This document shows positions 19,001-28,157 of a stretch of DNA of 64,000 nt, in pieces (the first letter of the stretch is position 1; each line of letters starts with the position of its first letter). The notes below the pieces were generated by a model. It saw nothing but the letters and a program-made list of their open reading frames with translations. It was not told the origin of the DNA and ran no database searches. The position numbers and the translations under genes are program-made. This DNA comes from DT-110 sp030148525. GTDB lineage: Bacteria; Bacteroidota; Bacteroidia; Chitinophagales; Saprospiraceae. The stretch spans positions 3,968,001 to 4,032,000 of the forward strand of contig OZ245751.1 in assembly GCA_965227445.1 (NCBI GenBank), in the 5' to 3' direction.

Positions 19001-22000
19001 GGCTACTCCATCGTTAATGAGAGGTGTAAACCGGACCGTGAAAGCGGTAGTTCCGTCAGGTAGAGTCACTCCGGTAGCCGCCAAGTCAAGCCAGGAAATT
19101 TTTAGCTTACCGGCAGGGTTTGTTCCTTCTCCCGGGCGTCCAAATGAGCTTTCCGACAGGTCTTTCAAATTCAGATTGCCAACGCTCTCAAACTGCAGTT
19201 CGTTCGGGTCATAGCTAATAACGTACTCCATGCCCAATACACCATCGAACTTGAAGAAGGTTACGGGTACATCAACCGCCGTACCCGGCTGGGTCATAAC
19301 CCGACCGATATCAATGGTAAAGTCGGTGGGAATAACATCACCAGTAATATCCACCGTGCCCGGATCCAATTCAAAGTCTATTACGGTTTCGCTGGCATCA
19401 GTAATTTCCAAAGTGGCTGTTTCATCAAAACCGATCGTCGTTGCACCGGATCCAATAGCACGGAAACAAACTTCGAAAATAACCGTTTCGTCAGGCACTG
19501 TTACACCACCTGCCGACAGGTCGATCCAGGATAATTTCAAAGCTCCGGGTTGGTTTGACCCCATCCCCGGAAAACCGAAGGCACTTTCCGTAAGATCTTT
19601 GAGGTTGAAATTTTTAACCTCGATAAATTCCAGCATTCCCGGATCGTAATCCAGGGTCCATTCCATACCTACGATATCGTTGAAATTAGCTACGGAAATG
19701 GGCACACAGACGGTGTCGCCAGCCATGGCGGAGGCATCGTCGACGATGAGGGCAAAGTCTTCGTAGGAGGTCATGCCATCATCCTGAAAGGTTACCGTAC
19801 CCGGATTGATGACTGGAGTCAAAATATTTTCATCCACATCGTAAGCTTCCGGATTGGGGCCAACACCTACGATCGTTGAACCCGAATTCCGCAGGGCTTC
19901 GAAGCACATTTCAAAAATGACTGTGCCGTCGGGCTGAGTCACTCCGGCAGCCGCAAAGTCAAGCCACGACAGTTTTAGGGTACCAACAGGGTTGGAGCCC
20001 GTTCCCGGAGCACCGAAAGAGCTTTCCGACAGGTCTTTGAGGTTGAAGGCTCCGACTGAAACGAATTCCAGGGCGCTGGGATCGTAGGTAATATTGATTT
20101 CCGTGCCTACCAGATCGTCAAAATTATCAACGCTGAATTCCAGGCAGGTTTGATCACCCCGATTTACCGTAGCACTTGATATGGTGTACGCCAGGTCATC
20201 ACTATTGCCCGAACCACCAGAGAAAGTTACCGTACCCGCATTGATGACTGGGGTCAAAATATTTTCATCCACATCGTAAGCTTCCGGATTGGGGCCAACA
20301 CCTACGATCGTTGAACCCGAATTCCGCAGGGCCTCGAAGCACATTTCAAAAATGACTGTGCCGTCGGGCTGAGTCACTCCGGCAGCCGCAAAGTCAAGCC
20401 ACGACAGTTTTAGGGTACCAACAGGGTTGGAGCCCGTTCCCGGAGCACCGAAAGAGCTTTCCGACAGGTCTTTGAGGTTGAAGGCTCCGACTGAAACGAA
20501 TTCCAGGGCGCTGGGATCGTAGGTAATATTGATTTCCGTACCTACCAGATCGTCAAAATTATCAACGCTGAATTCCAGGCAGGTTTGATCGCCCTGATTT
20601 ACCGTAGCACTTGATATGGTGTACGCCAGGTCACCACTATTGCCCGAACCACCCCCGCTGACGGTTACCGTACCAGCATTAATGCCGGGAACGATAATAT
20701 TATCATCAGGATCGTAAGCCTCCGGGTTTGGCCCCAAGGTTACCAGGGAAGTACCATTAGCAATTCCTTCGAAGCAAATCTCAAAAATTACGGTGCCGTC
20801 AGGCAAAGAAACGCCAGTGGCCGCAAAGTCAAGCCAGGATAATTTGACAACACCTTCGGGATTAGAGCCGGAGCCGGGTAACCCAAAAGAGCTTTCGGAA
20901 AGATCCTTCAGGTTAAAGGAGCCCACAGATACAAATTCAAGCACTGAAGGATCGTAGGTAATATTGATCTCCGTACCGATAATATCATCAAAATTGTCAA
21001 CACTAAATTCCAGACAAGTTTGTTGGCCTTGCTGGATCGTCGCACTGGTAATAGAGTATGTCAAATCATTACTACCGCTACCACCATTATTTGATCCGTC
21101 ACCAACCGTTACCGTTCCAGGATTTATAGCAGGAACAATAATGTTATCATCCGGATCATAAGCCTCCGGATTAGGCCCAAGGGTGACTATAGAGGTTCCG
21201 TTCTCAACGATAGCTTCAAAGCAAACCTCAAAAATAACGGTACCGTCGGGGAGAGTCACCCCAACGGCTGAGAAATCGAGCCACGATAGTTTTAGTACCC
21301 CAACCGGATTTGAACCTGTTCCGGGTTCTCCAAAAGAACTGGCCGAAAGGTCTTTCAAATTAAAACCACCAACTGATACGAATTCAAGTACGGTGGGATC
21401 GTAGGTGATATTGACTTCAGTACCAATGATGTCTTCAAAATTGTCGACGCTAAACTCAAGACAAGTTTGCTGACCATTGATAATATTGGCGCTGGTAATG
21501 GAATAAGTCAGATCGGAAGATCCGTTTCCTGAGCTACCGCCATCGCTTACTCCGGTGCCTACGGTGATCGTGTTGCTATTCAGCAGCGGCAGAATAATGG
21601 AGTCGTCAGGTTTGTAGGCCTCGGCACCAGTGGCCAGGGTGATGTTGTCTGTTCCATCAGCAACACCGCGGATACAAATTTCGAAGATGGCTGTACCATC
21701 CGAAATAGTAACTCCGGATGCTGAAAAATCTAACCAGGATAGCTTCAATTGCCCTTCCGGATTAGTACCCTCTCCGGGGCGCCCGAAGGAGCTTCCACTG
21801 AGGTCTTTAAGGTCGAAATTCTGGACATCGACAAATTCAATGACATCGGGGTCGAACTGGAAAATAACTTCCAGACCAACGATTTCGTCAAAATTGGTTA
21901 CGGTAACGGGCAGGCAAATATCCTCGCCGGGATCGATACTCACGCTGGAAATATCCAGAGTGAGGTCCATCATCTGATCGCCGTCGGAATTAAAGGCAGC

Positions 22001-22141
22001 CTTTTCAGTTAGGTTGGACTTCGCGTTTGTAAGGGGCGTTGACCACGAATTATTCAGGGAGGGGGATGCGGCCAACGATTGGATAAGTGTCATGGGAAGT
22101 ACAACCAGCCCAAGAATGAGTTGTGTACATGTTCTAATCAT
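16025..22141 (-). CDS. Giant surface protein: seven cohesin-like and eleven SprB-like modules, T9SS type B sorting domain
   Basis: 2038 residues. After a signal peptide, seven cohesin-like modules of about 140 residues fill roughly 55-1077. Each carries the near-invariant block FNLKDLSESSFGxPGxGxNPxG and LSWLDFxAxGV. About eleven SprB-like repeats follow (1080-1940; pattern TDVSCPGENDGEITVSVNGGTG ... YTVTVTDxxxC). The end (1940-2038) is a type B (CHU_C) sorting domain: RDIMTPDGDGLNERFLI ... FNRYGQMVFETDNYDNTWNG. Cohesins bind dockerins; SprB repeats form mobile adhesins in gliding Bacteroidota. Both module types in one T9SS substrate suggest a surface scaffold. Modules four and five are nearly identical, a recent tandem duplication. 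It is the second gene of an operon, 42 bases after a small cohesin-like protein and 75 before porP. Confidence 0.9.
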   Translation of the reverse strand: MIRTCTQLILGLVVLPMTLIQSLAASPSLNNSWSTPLTNAKSNLTEKAAFNSDGDQMMDLTLDISSVSIDPGEDICLPVTVTNFDEIVGLEVIFQFDPDVIEFVDVQNFDLKDLSGSSFGRPGEGTNPEGQLKLSWLDFSASGVTISDGTAIFEICIRGVADGTDNITLATGAEAYKPDDSIILPLLNSNTITVGTGVSDGGSSGNGSSDLTYSITSANIINGQQTCLEFSVDNFEDIIGTEVNITYDPTVLEFVSVGGFNLKDLSASSFGEPGTGSNPVGVLKLSWLDFSAVGVTLPDGTVIFEVCFEAIVENGTSIVTLGPNPEAYDPDDNIIVPAINPGTVTVGDGSNNGGSGSNDLTYSITSATIQQGQQTCLEFSVDNFDDIIGTEINITYDPSVLEFVSVGSFNLKDLSESSFGLPGSGSNPEGVVKLSWLDFAATGVSLPDGTVIFEICFEGIANGTSLVTLGPNPEAYDPDDNIIVPGINAGTVTVSGGGSGNSGDLAYTISSATVNQGDQTCLEFSVDNFDDLVGTEINITYDPSALEFVSVGAFNLKDLSESSFGAPGTGSNPVGTLKLSWLDFAAAGVTQPDGTVIFEMCFEALRNSGSTIVGVGPNPEAYDVDENILTPVINAGTVTFSGGSGNSDDLAYTISSATVNRGDQTCLEFSVDNFDDLVGTEINITYDPSALEFVSVGAFNLKDLSESSFGAPGTGSNPVGTLKLSWLDFAAAGVTQPDGTVIFEMCFEALRNSGSTIVGVGPNPEAYDVDENILTPVINPGTVTFQDDGMTSYEDFALIVDDASAMAGDTVCVPISVANFNDIVGMEWTLDYDPGMLEFIEVKNFNLKDLTESAFGFPGMGSNQPGALKLSWIDLSAGGVTVPDETVIFEVCFRAIGSGATTIGFDETATLEITDASETVIDFELDPGTVDITGDVIPTDFTIDIGRVMTQPGTAVDVPVTFFKFDGVLGMEYVISYDPNELQFESVGNLNLKDLSESSFGRPGEGTNPAGKLKISWLDLAATGVTLPDGTTAFTVRFTPLINDGVADVTLDMTQPIEFIDSNEEVIDYSLRPGSVTIRDIQPLAFDGPAQITDIDCRGEASGAIDISVTGGSGNYSYQWSYQGATTQDLMNIPAGNYSVTVTDDETSEVLTESFTVNQPASGLELTANITDATCFGTNDGAISVTITGGATPLNLVWEGNLPDGTPDQTGLNPGDYDLTVVDNNGCQLDTTFSVGQSDGINIDNINTTPIANGTGGTIDLTISGGTGSYNYNWTGPGGFTSSDASLSDLGLVGEYCVTVTDGNACSASACIILTERLRIESTDITQTCAGASNGAITVNITGGMAPYTFDWNNGESQATISDLAAGDYTVTVEDAIGNSLSGTFEVTSLDPITLDPNVIPVTGDENNTNGSIDLSISGGSPGYTIRWSTGASSEDLTNLATGEYCVTVTDQNSCSTEQCFNVNFTEELLNFEAETTDIICPGQSTGEVRIMISGGVSPYVVSFSDDVDVNATNGLVTRTGLPAGTLNFVVTDATNATQQGMITINQPDSIRASSIAIVHDTEEAGCTGSIDLSLTGGTPGYQVRWNSPNTGPEIIALCAGSYVPTIIDDNNCQVTLDPIIVTSFGLSANVLNTSCPDAMDGGLNLMVAGGSEPFTYEWRNENGDIVSTEQDLINFPAGEYTVTVGEASGNTVEKSFSIGTSSMLSADITVLSNYNGFDVSCPGGADGRVRVDAENGSGENYIYEWIRGDEMVGTEAVLEDARAGEYTVTVIDEAGCSTTESFTLNAPMALGIDALVTDVSCPGENDGEITVSVNGGTGQNFQYNWSNGQSGSRIRFLRPNSYTVSVTDGNNCTSTATFSIEQPDPIQVVVETEPADDGCNGSATAIVTGGEAPYFYEWNANASEQDSTLENLCPGDYVVRVTDSRGCTAEQEVIRATVQDRRFPCMEARDIMTPDGDGLNERFLINCIEEFDQNNLRIFNRYGQMVFETDNYDNTWNGTTNDGETLPDGPYYYILEYTDFDGNTQQMKGSITLLREE
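19791..20660 (-). repeat. Near-identical 435-bp tandem duplication within the cohesin gene
   Basis: Units 19791-20225 and 20226-20660 differ at only a handful of bases (for example ggcttcgaag/ggcctcgaag and cgtgcctacc/cgtacctacc). They encode modules five and four of the protein, 145 residues each. The other cohesin modules are clearly more diverged. This reflects recent unequal exchange or gene conversion, and the unit count may vary between strains. Confidence 0.92.
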
Positions 22142-22183
22142 TTTGAATCGGAATTTGGGATGGTTTCTATTAATAACAGGTGT

Positions 22184-22990
22184 TTATTTTGCCAGTAGCA
22201 CTTTTTGGGTTGCTACATAAGTATTGCCCTGAACCCTAATAATATAGGTTCCGGGGCCAGCTAATAATGTTTTGGATATGATATATTGATTCGTACCAGC
22301 CGGGTAAAAAGCCTCTTTTTGAAAGACCTGTTGCCCTGCCGTATTAAAAATTTGCAAGCGATAATATCCAGCTTCACGAGCTGAGAAAGTCAATTGTGTC
22401 TGATCGAGGAATGGATTGGGAGAGCAACTCTCGATACGCAATTGATCGGGCTGGTTGGTAAAGGACGTGTTCGTTGTGCCCTCGACCATCAGAAAACCAT
22501 TGCGGTACTCGGCATCAACCGGTTCGGAAGTAGAGATGGAGGAGGTATCAGTCACCTCCCGTTCAGTTGGTGCATTTGCAAAAGACAGAATAGTCTTATC
22601 GCCAGGTTGGCCCACAACATCAAAATTAGCTCTAAAGAGGGTACTTCCATCGGCCAGATCCACACCAGTCAATCCCAGATCAAGATAGAGGAAATTTACC
22701 CAGCCACTATCCGCTTGCAGGTTGAAGTGGTTTTGCAGGGAAAGATCATCGAAGCCGAGCTCGTCAATGCTGGTAATACGCAGGACCTGCTTATCCCACT
22801 GCAAGGTAAATTGAGCCCCTACAATTTTACTGAAGTTACTGACCGTTATGGGAACGGAGTATGATTGTTGACTGGAAGGAATGGTATCGGATGGCATAGA
22901 AAATACCACCTGCGCAGAAAGGCGAGTTGATTGTAGCGTCAGAACAGGGACAAGGAAAAGGCAGAGCAAGACTGTCTTTCTCATCGGCAT
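22184..22990 (-). CDS. Small cohesin-like protein with T9SS type A sorting domain
   Basis: 268 residues. A signal peptide (LLCLFLVPVLTLQSTRLSAQ) is followed by one cohesin-like module at about 28-160 (YSVPITVSNFSKIVGAQFTLQWD, then LTGVDLADGSTLFRANFDV). It is related to the modules of the next gene but lacks their FNLKDLS core (GFDDLSLQNHFNLQADSG instead). A type A sorting domain ends it (CSPNPFLDQTQLTF ... YVATQKVLLAK). It is the first gene of the operon that continues into the 2038-residue protein (42-base gap) and porP. It is probably an accessory cell-surface protein of the same assembly. It has its own terminator-insulated start, since the preceding gene ends with a terminator at 23080-23115. 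Confidence 0.88.
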   Translation of the reverse strand: MPMRKTVLLCLFLVPVLTLQSTRLSAQVVFSMPSDTIPSSQQSYSVPITVSNFSKIVGAQFTLQWDKQVLRITSIDELGFDDLSLQNHFNLQADSGWVNFLYLDLGLTGVDLADGSTLFRANFDVVGQPGDKTILSFANAPTEREVTDTSSISTSEPVDAEYRNGFLMVEGTTNTSFTNQPDQLRIESCSPNPFLDQTQLTFSAREAGYYRLQIFNTAGQQVFQKEAFYPAGTNQYIISKTLLAGPGTYIIRVQGNTYVATQKVLLAK

Positions 22991-23079
22991 GGGATTATGG
23001 GATATATCAATATAAAAAAAAAGCTAACCTGTTCTCAAGGTAAGCAAAATTGTCAAAATAAGAACCATGTAAACATTAT

Positions 23080-23115
23080 AAAAAATGGGAGTGGCCCCGT
23101 AAGGAACCACTCCCA
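23080..23115 (-). terminator. Intrinsic terminator of the 23130-27743 gene
   Basis: TGGGAGTGG/CCACTCCCA (23086-23094 with 23107-23115), with a 12-base loop, is followed on the minus strand by a T-rich run. It begins 14 bases past the stop codon. It separates the highly biased surface gene from the cohesin operon. Confidence 0.92.
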
Positions 23116-23129
23116 GCTTTATTCAATGA

Positions 23130-26100
23130 TTATTCTACAACAATCATCTTCTTAGTAGCTGTGTACTCACCAGCTTGCAGCGTGTAGTAGAACACACCGG
23201 TTGATGGCAAGTCAGTAGCTGTCAAGCGTACTTGGTTGTAACCAGCAGCGAAGTCACCTTCAACCACTTTCAGGATGCGACCAGTTACGTCTTGTACCGT
23301 GATCGTAGCTTCGGAAGCGTCGATCAGGTTGAAGCCGATAACGGTTTCACCTTTGAATGGGTTCGGGTTGTTCTGGAACAGCTCGTTAGCAGCGGTAGCC
23401 GTAGCACCGTTAACATTCAGAGCAACACCCAGTACTTCGTCAGCCGTGTTGTAGGCTTCAGCAGCAGTGTAGCGAGAGCTTACAGTCAGTACTTCGCTTA
23501 CTTTGGTGTCGGCAGTAGCGCGAACTACTACGCTGAACAGGGTACCTTCGGTAGCCTCACCGTTCCAGGAAGTAGTGATTACACCTTCCTTAGCGAATAC
23601 GCCGAAGTGCTCTTCGGAAGCGATACCGCTTACAACATCTACGATCTCAGCGTTAGCCACGTTCAGGGTGAACTGGTAACCAGCTACCGTAGTGAGGTCT
23701 TCTGCGTTGATGTCGATGGTGTACTCATTGCCAGCTTTCATTTCCTGCTCAGCAACGTTCATGTTGAACGTACCGGCCAGTGAACGAACCTCAGCAACGT
23801 TAGCGTTACCGTTTACATCACCTACTTTGATGGCTACGAAGTTAGCTGCTTCATCACCAGTCAGGTTGTTGATGTTTTTCACTTCAGGGAAGCTTTCAGC
23901 AAATGGATTAGCAGGGTTGTTGAAGCTGTAAGTAGCATCCACGAAGCGCCAGCTAGTGTTGTTGCTGAATTCAGTGTCAATATTCAGGATCAACTTACGC
24001 AGTTGGATCAGATCCAGCGTAGTGATTGATTTGCTGTTGTTGACGTCAGCAGCGATCATCTTGTACGGGCTAGTCAGAGACTGCAGACCCAGGATGTGCT
24101 TGCTGATCAGTACCAGGTCGAAGGTAGAAACACCATTCAGAGCGGCACGATCCAACTGAGGAGTAACCGTGTAATCGTAACCTACTTCCAGGTCAGAGAA
24201 GTCAAAGTTACCAGCAGCATCCGTCATGTACATCATGTTGCGAGCACCAGACAGTTGTACTTCAACACCTTCTACCGAAGCATTATCTTCCGTAGCAATA
24301 GCACCAGCAACACCACCTTCACCAGGTGCATCGCCGCAAGAGCCCATGTTGTCGTCAACCTGTACGTAAGTTACACAGTAGTCGCTGTTTCCAACGGCGT
24401 CAACCGCATGTACCTCAACGTAAACCAGTTCACCAGCATCTTCACAGTTGAAGGTAATGCCAGTTTGTGGGTTTTCAGGATCGAACTCATCAACGCCTTC
24501 TACCAAATCGCGAACGATGAAGTAGTTGTCTTCCGTGATCTCAGGCTGATTATTGCTTCCTCCTGGCTCTCCCTGACCGTTACAGTCATAAATTGGAGAG
24601 GCGATGAAGTCAGAAGCCCATACGGCCATAGCAGCACCGGTAGAATCGGTTTCGCTAGGCATCAGCTCAATAGACAAGCCATTGATACAGATCGGAGCAG
24701 GTTTCTTGCAGTCAACTACGTCGAATACTACATCTTCCGTGATCAGGTTACCACAACCATCGTTGGCAGTGATCACCAGGCGGTGCTGACCCTGTGGGTA
24801 GCGAGAAGAGAAGATTCCGGTAGCAGGATCGTGGTTTGCAGTTACGTCAGCATCAACGGTACCGTCGTTACCAACATCCAGACGTACAGTGATAGTCACA
24901 TCTTCTACGTCGTCGGTGCACAGATCAGTAGCAGTGATAGAGAATTCTACCGGACCAGCGCAGTCATCGTTGCTGATTGAGCAGAAAGTATCTTCACCAG
25001 TGATCGTCAGTTCAGGATCAACATCATCGTAAACAACGATGTGCTGCGTGTACTGCCAGTAACCGAAGCTACCGTAGCGGTAGTCGTTGTCGTCACCCTG
25101 AGCGTTGCCAGAGATGTCGCTGTCGGTTTGGTTACCATCGTCAGCCCACTTAGAGTCCGTACCACAAGTGGTCGTTCCTTCGTAGTAAGCTTCAACAGAA
25201 GGATCGTTAGATCCGGAAGTAACTTTCCACCAGTAGTCTTCCACTACACCAGGAGTAGTAGGATCATCAGCTGAGTTGTTGCCAGCAGAAGGATCAGAGT
25301 CGTTGTCGTAGTATACAGTGTCTACTGCACCGTCAGCGAAGTTACGCTTAACGATTACGTAGATATCTTCGTCACCCGGATCGTCATCTCCGTCGGGAGA
25401 TTGGGGGTTCACATTGTAATCAGAGGTACAGTCAGCACCGTTCCAACCGTCCCAATCACGGGATACGATGGTAGGCTGAGCTTCTCCGTCGTATTCGCAC
25501 CAGTTGATAACGCGGTACGTGCGGAAGATTTTGTAGCAAGCGTCAGGATCTTGCGTAGCAAAGAAACGCTCATCAGTAGAAGAAACAGCGATCAGATCGC
25601 AAGCTTCTTCAGCGAATTCAACGCCGTTGATCTCAACATCGTTGCCGCAGTCAGCAGCCTGGTCAGCAGGGAATTTAACCCAGTAGTCGTGGTGAGCTAC
25701 TACGTTAATTACTTGCTCACAGATAGCAGAGCGAGACTCATTATCAGTACCCAGGTTCTTAACGGCCTGGAACTGGCGAGTGATGGTTCCGAATCCGCAG
25801 CGGTCCAGATCTTCGATCGGATCGAGGTCTACGATTTCGATGTTATCACAGTTGCTGAAAGGTACAGCAGGCGTACCGAAGCTGCTCAGGTCTTCCAGTG
25901 CAGGATCATCGCAGAACGTGGTAGCGTCTTGGAGATCAGCACAGATAGGCTCAACCTTGTCTTCGATGGTCAGTTCCATCCAGCAGATATTGGTATTAGG
26001 CATAGCCATTCCCGTAACAGGGTCGTATGCTTTATCGGTACCGCGCAGTTCGATCAGAACATCGGCAGCCAGATCACAGCAGAAAAATTCTACGTAATTA

Positions 26101-27743
26101 GCCCATGGCGTGTAGAATACACCATCTTCTTCAACCAGGTCATCCATGTCGAAGTTACCAGAATCGATGCACTCCTGAGGAACAGCACGACGCACTTCCA
26201 GTTTGTCCAGTGCGCAGTTATCCCAGGAACCTTCGTCGATGTCAGCGGCGAATACTTTAGCGTAGCCACCAGTGCTCAAGGTAACGTTCAGGTCATCATC
26301 GCACTTCATGACCGGAGAAATCTGGTCTTTAACTGCGAAGAAGGTTACACCCTTTGCGTTGTTGTAGCAACCGTCGAAGGCTTCGATAACCAAAGCGTAT
26401 ACACCAACGGGGATGCCAGCGGCCATGCCGTTGATCATCGGGAAGTTGGTTTCGCGCCAGATGGTGTCACCAGTTGGGATACCGTACTTGACCTCAGGGC
26501 CGTACTTCCAGATCTCAACAGAGTAGTCAGCTACTTCGCACTCTTCGATGCCGAAGCCGAAGGTAGACTGCAGATTAGCCAGAGCGATAGAGAAAGCAGC
26601 AGTACAGTCAACAGGACCGGTAGACAGCGTAGTCAGCTTCTCAGAAGCATAAGCAACACCGTAGAGAGTCTTGTCGATAGGACCGTAGGCGCGATCATCG
26701 TCGTCAGCGTCAGTAGCTTGATCAGACGTAGCGTTCATCGCTTTGCCAGTGAATGCAGGAGCATCGAAGTCACCGATCTTAACGATTGGGTTATCTTCAC
26801 TCAAGTATTCAGCCAGGTCCTGAGATTCCTCAGCACACCAGTCAAATACCTGGTAACGGCATTCGATCTTCACACCTTCACCACCACAGATGGGGAACTC
26901 AGTAGAAGAAACCGTTACGGAGTAGTTGCACTCCAGCTCGTCGAGGTACAGGCGGTCATTGCCATTCTGTCCGTCTTCATCGAAGCAACCTACCCAGTAA
27001 GGCATAGGGCAATCGCGATCTTCGCCTTCGATATCGCAGGTTTGCGTTTCTTCGTTTTCTGGCCATACCAGATCGTCAAGTGAAGGACGGTAGAAGGTAA
27101 AGGTCTGAGTCGTATCGAACGTGTTGCCTTCGCAATCAGTAGCTGTCCATTTACGGTACATGATAGCGTAGTCATACTCATCACCGAAGGAAGCAGATTC
27201 GGGGCAGTCGAGGTATTCGACGCGGTCGAAGAACTTAACGTCTACGTCACAACCACAATCACCACAGTTATCCTCGAAGGTAACCAGGCCGATATACAAT
27301 GGGTGGTTAGGATCGATGGAGTTTTCGTTGTTTACCAGATCATCAATGTAGACACATTCGATGTCGTCTGGTTTTTCATAGTGGTCTTCTACAACGGGAG
27401 CTGTCTTGTCTTCAGCGAGTACCTCGCCCCAGCAAACCAGATCATCGTTGTCATCAAAGATGCCGTAAGTGTAAAGTCCAGCGCAATCAACAATAGCGCC
27501 ATTTCCAGGGTTGCGGTCATTAACCACAACGCGGTAGCCCTGGCCTTCGCAGTCTCCTGCGCCAACCTGGGCGAGCGTCAGAGTGAAGGTGCACTCTGCG
27601 CCAAGGGTCACATTCACTTGGTCCTGACAACCACAATCGCCCGTTTGAGCGTAGGTTGCCTGGGCCACGAACATGAACGCCATAACGAGCAGGCTTGCAA
27701 CCCAGCTCATTGGACGAACAAAGGTAAAGTTCGTTTTTCCCAT
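23130..27743 (-). CDS. Large HYR-like surface protein with strong codon bias, dockerin-like/cohesin-like modules and T9SS type A sorting domain
   Basis: 1537 residues, very acidic. A signal peptide (SLLVMAFMFVAQATYAQ) is followed by a Cys-rich module GDCGCQDQVNVTLG and HYR/Ig-like units (AICEQVINVVAHHDYWVKFPADQ). Asp/Asn-rich inserts of calcium-binding appearance follow (NPQSPDGDDDPGDEDIYV). A dockerin-like pair lies at about 1200-1260 (NGVSTFDLVLISKHILG; ADVNNSKSITTLDLIQLRKL), then a cohesin-like sandwich at about 1325-1450, and a type A sorting domain (FQNNPNPFKGETVIGF ... ATKKMIVVE). Codons are strongly restricted (GCT/GCA Ala, GTA/GTT Val, CGT/CGC Arg, AAC, GAC), unlike its paralogues. 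This suggests very high expression, perhaps as a main surface or matrix protein. The avoidance of TTA, CTA and TCA codons leaves antisense frames of up to 560 codons open. Confidence 0.9.
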   Translation of the reverse strand: MGKTNFTFVRPMSWVASLLVMAFMFVAQATYAQTGDCGCQDQVNVTLGAECTFTLTLAQVGAGDCEGQGYRVVVNDRNPGNGAIVDCAGLYTYGIFDDNDDLVCWGEVLAEDKTAPVVEDHYEKPDDIECVYIDDLVNNENSIDPNHPLYIGLVTFEDNCGDCGCDVDVKFFDRVEYLDCPESASFGDEYDYAIMYRKWTATDCEGNTFDTTQTFTFYRPSLDDLVWPENEETQTCDIEGEDRDCPMPYWVGCFDEDGQNGNDRLYLDELECNYSVTVSSTEFPICGGEGVKIECRYQVFDWCAEESQDLAEYLSEDNPIVKIGDFDAPAFTGKAMNATSDQATDADDDDRAYGPIDKTLYGVAYASEKLTTLSTGPVDCTAAFSIALANLQSTFGFGIEECEVADYSVEIWKYGPEVKYGIPTGDTIWRETNFPMINGMAAGIPVGVYALVIEAFDGCYNNAKGVTFFAVKDQISPVMKCDDDLNVTLSTGGYAKVFAADIDEGSWDNCALDKLEVRRAVPQECIDSGNFDMDDLVEEDGVFYTPWANYVEFFCCDLAADVLIELRGTDKAYDPVTGMAMPNTNICWMELTIEDKVEPICADLQDATTFCDDPALEDLSSFGTPAVPFSNCDNIEIVDLDPIEDLDRCGFGTITRQFQAVKNLGTDNESRSAICEQVINVVAHHDYWVKFPADQAADCGNDVEINGVEFAEEACDLIAVSSTDERFFATQDPDACYKIFRTYRVINWCEYDGEAQPTIVSRDWDGWNGADCTSDYNVNPQSPDGDDDPGDEDIYVIVKRNFADGAVDTVYYDNDSDPSAGNNSADDPTTPGVVEDYWWKVTSGSNDPSVEAYYEGTTTCGTDSKWADDGNQTDSDISGNAQGDDNDYRYGSFGYWQYTQHIVVYDDVDPELTITGEDTFCSISNDDCAGPVEFSITATDLCTDDVEDVTITVRLDVGNDGTVDADVTANHDPATGIFSSRYPQGQHRLVITANDGCGNLITEDVVFDVVDCKKPAPICINGLSIELMPSETDSTGAAMAVWASDFIASPIYDCNGQGEPGGSNNQPEITEDNYFIVRDLVEGVDEFDPENPQTGITFNCEDAGELVYVEVHAVDAVGNSDYCVTYVQVDDNMGSCGDAPGEGGVAGAIATEDNASVEGVEVQLSGARNMMYMTDAAGNFDFSDLEVGYDYTVTPQLDRAALNGVSTFDLVLISKHILGLQSLTSPYKMIAADVNNSKSITTLDLIQLRKLILNIDTEFSNNTSWRFVDATYSFNNPANPFAESFPEVKNINNLTGDEAANFVAIKVGDVNGNANVAEVRSLAGTFNMNVAEQEMKAGNEYTIDINAEDLTTVAGYQFTLNVANAEIVDVVSGIASEEHFGVFAKEGVITTSWNGEATEGTLFSVVVRATADTKVSEVLTVSSRYTAAEAYNTADEVLGVALNVNGATATAANELFQNNPNPFKGETVIGFNLIDASEATITVQDVTGRILKVVEGDFAAGYNQVRLTATDLPSTGVFYYTLQAGEYTATKKMIVVE

Positions 27744-28109
27744 AAGATTAAGATTTGTAAAAATTAGGTTAAAGAAAAATATGAAAGATTAAAATTAGCC
27801 GTCGTCTATTGCTAGTCTTTTCTTCCGTTTGTCGTCTTATTAATAGGCGAATTTAATCACCCGTTACTAATAACAAAAGAATAGACCCCTATTATTTTCT
27901 GATTATCAAGGAATTAGAGTGAAAAAATCCCAAACAAATCGAAATAACGCCAAAAAAATAACAACTGAAAAGGGATGCTTTTTGAAATCCCGGAGATGGG
28001 ACAGGTAAGCACTGGGCACAAGATGCCCTGGAGAGGTAAATTTCTTTAGTCATGGGATCGATTTGTTATAGTCGTCGTCGAGGATTCCTCCTCAACTATG
28101 TTCATGTTA

Positions 28110-28117
28110 CAAATATA
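28110..28117 (-). promoter_or_regulatory. Candidate -7 box TATATTTG
   Basis: An exact TAnnTTTG on the minus strand upstream of the 23130-27743 gene. The same octamer occurs at 14891-14898 (minus) ahead of the 10350-14348 gene. Weak evidence alone, since no -33 TTG is well placed. Confidence 0.3.
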
Positions 28118-28137
28118 CGAAAGATTTTCACTCGTGG

Positions 28138-28157
28138 AATACCTTAATGAAGGTATT
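28138..28157. other. Small perfect hairpin after the response-regulator gene
   Basis: An 8-bp stem AATACCTT/AAGGTATT with a 4-base loop, four bases past the stop of the response regulator. There is no T-run on the minus strand, so termination is doubtful. It may instead be an operator. Confidence 0.45.

Noticed and set aside
25401..27083. 560-codon plus-strand open frame opposite the large surface gene
   Set aside because: It is a by-product of codon bias in the real minus-strand gene, which has a signal peptide, domains and a sorting tail. The antisense translation has no recognisable domain. The same holds for 24096-24980 and 15323-15934.
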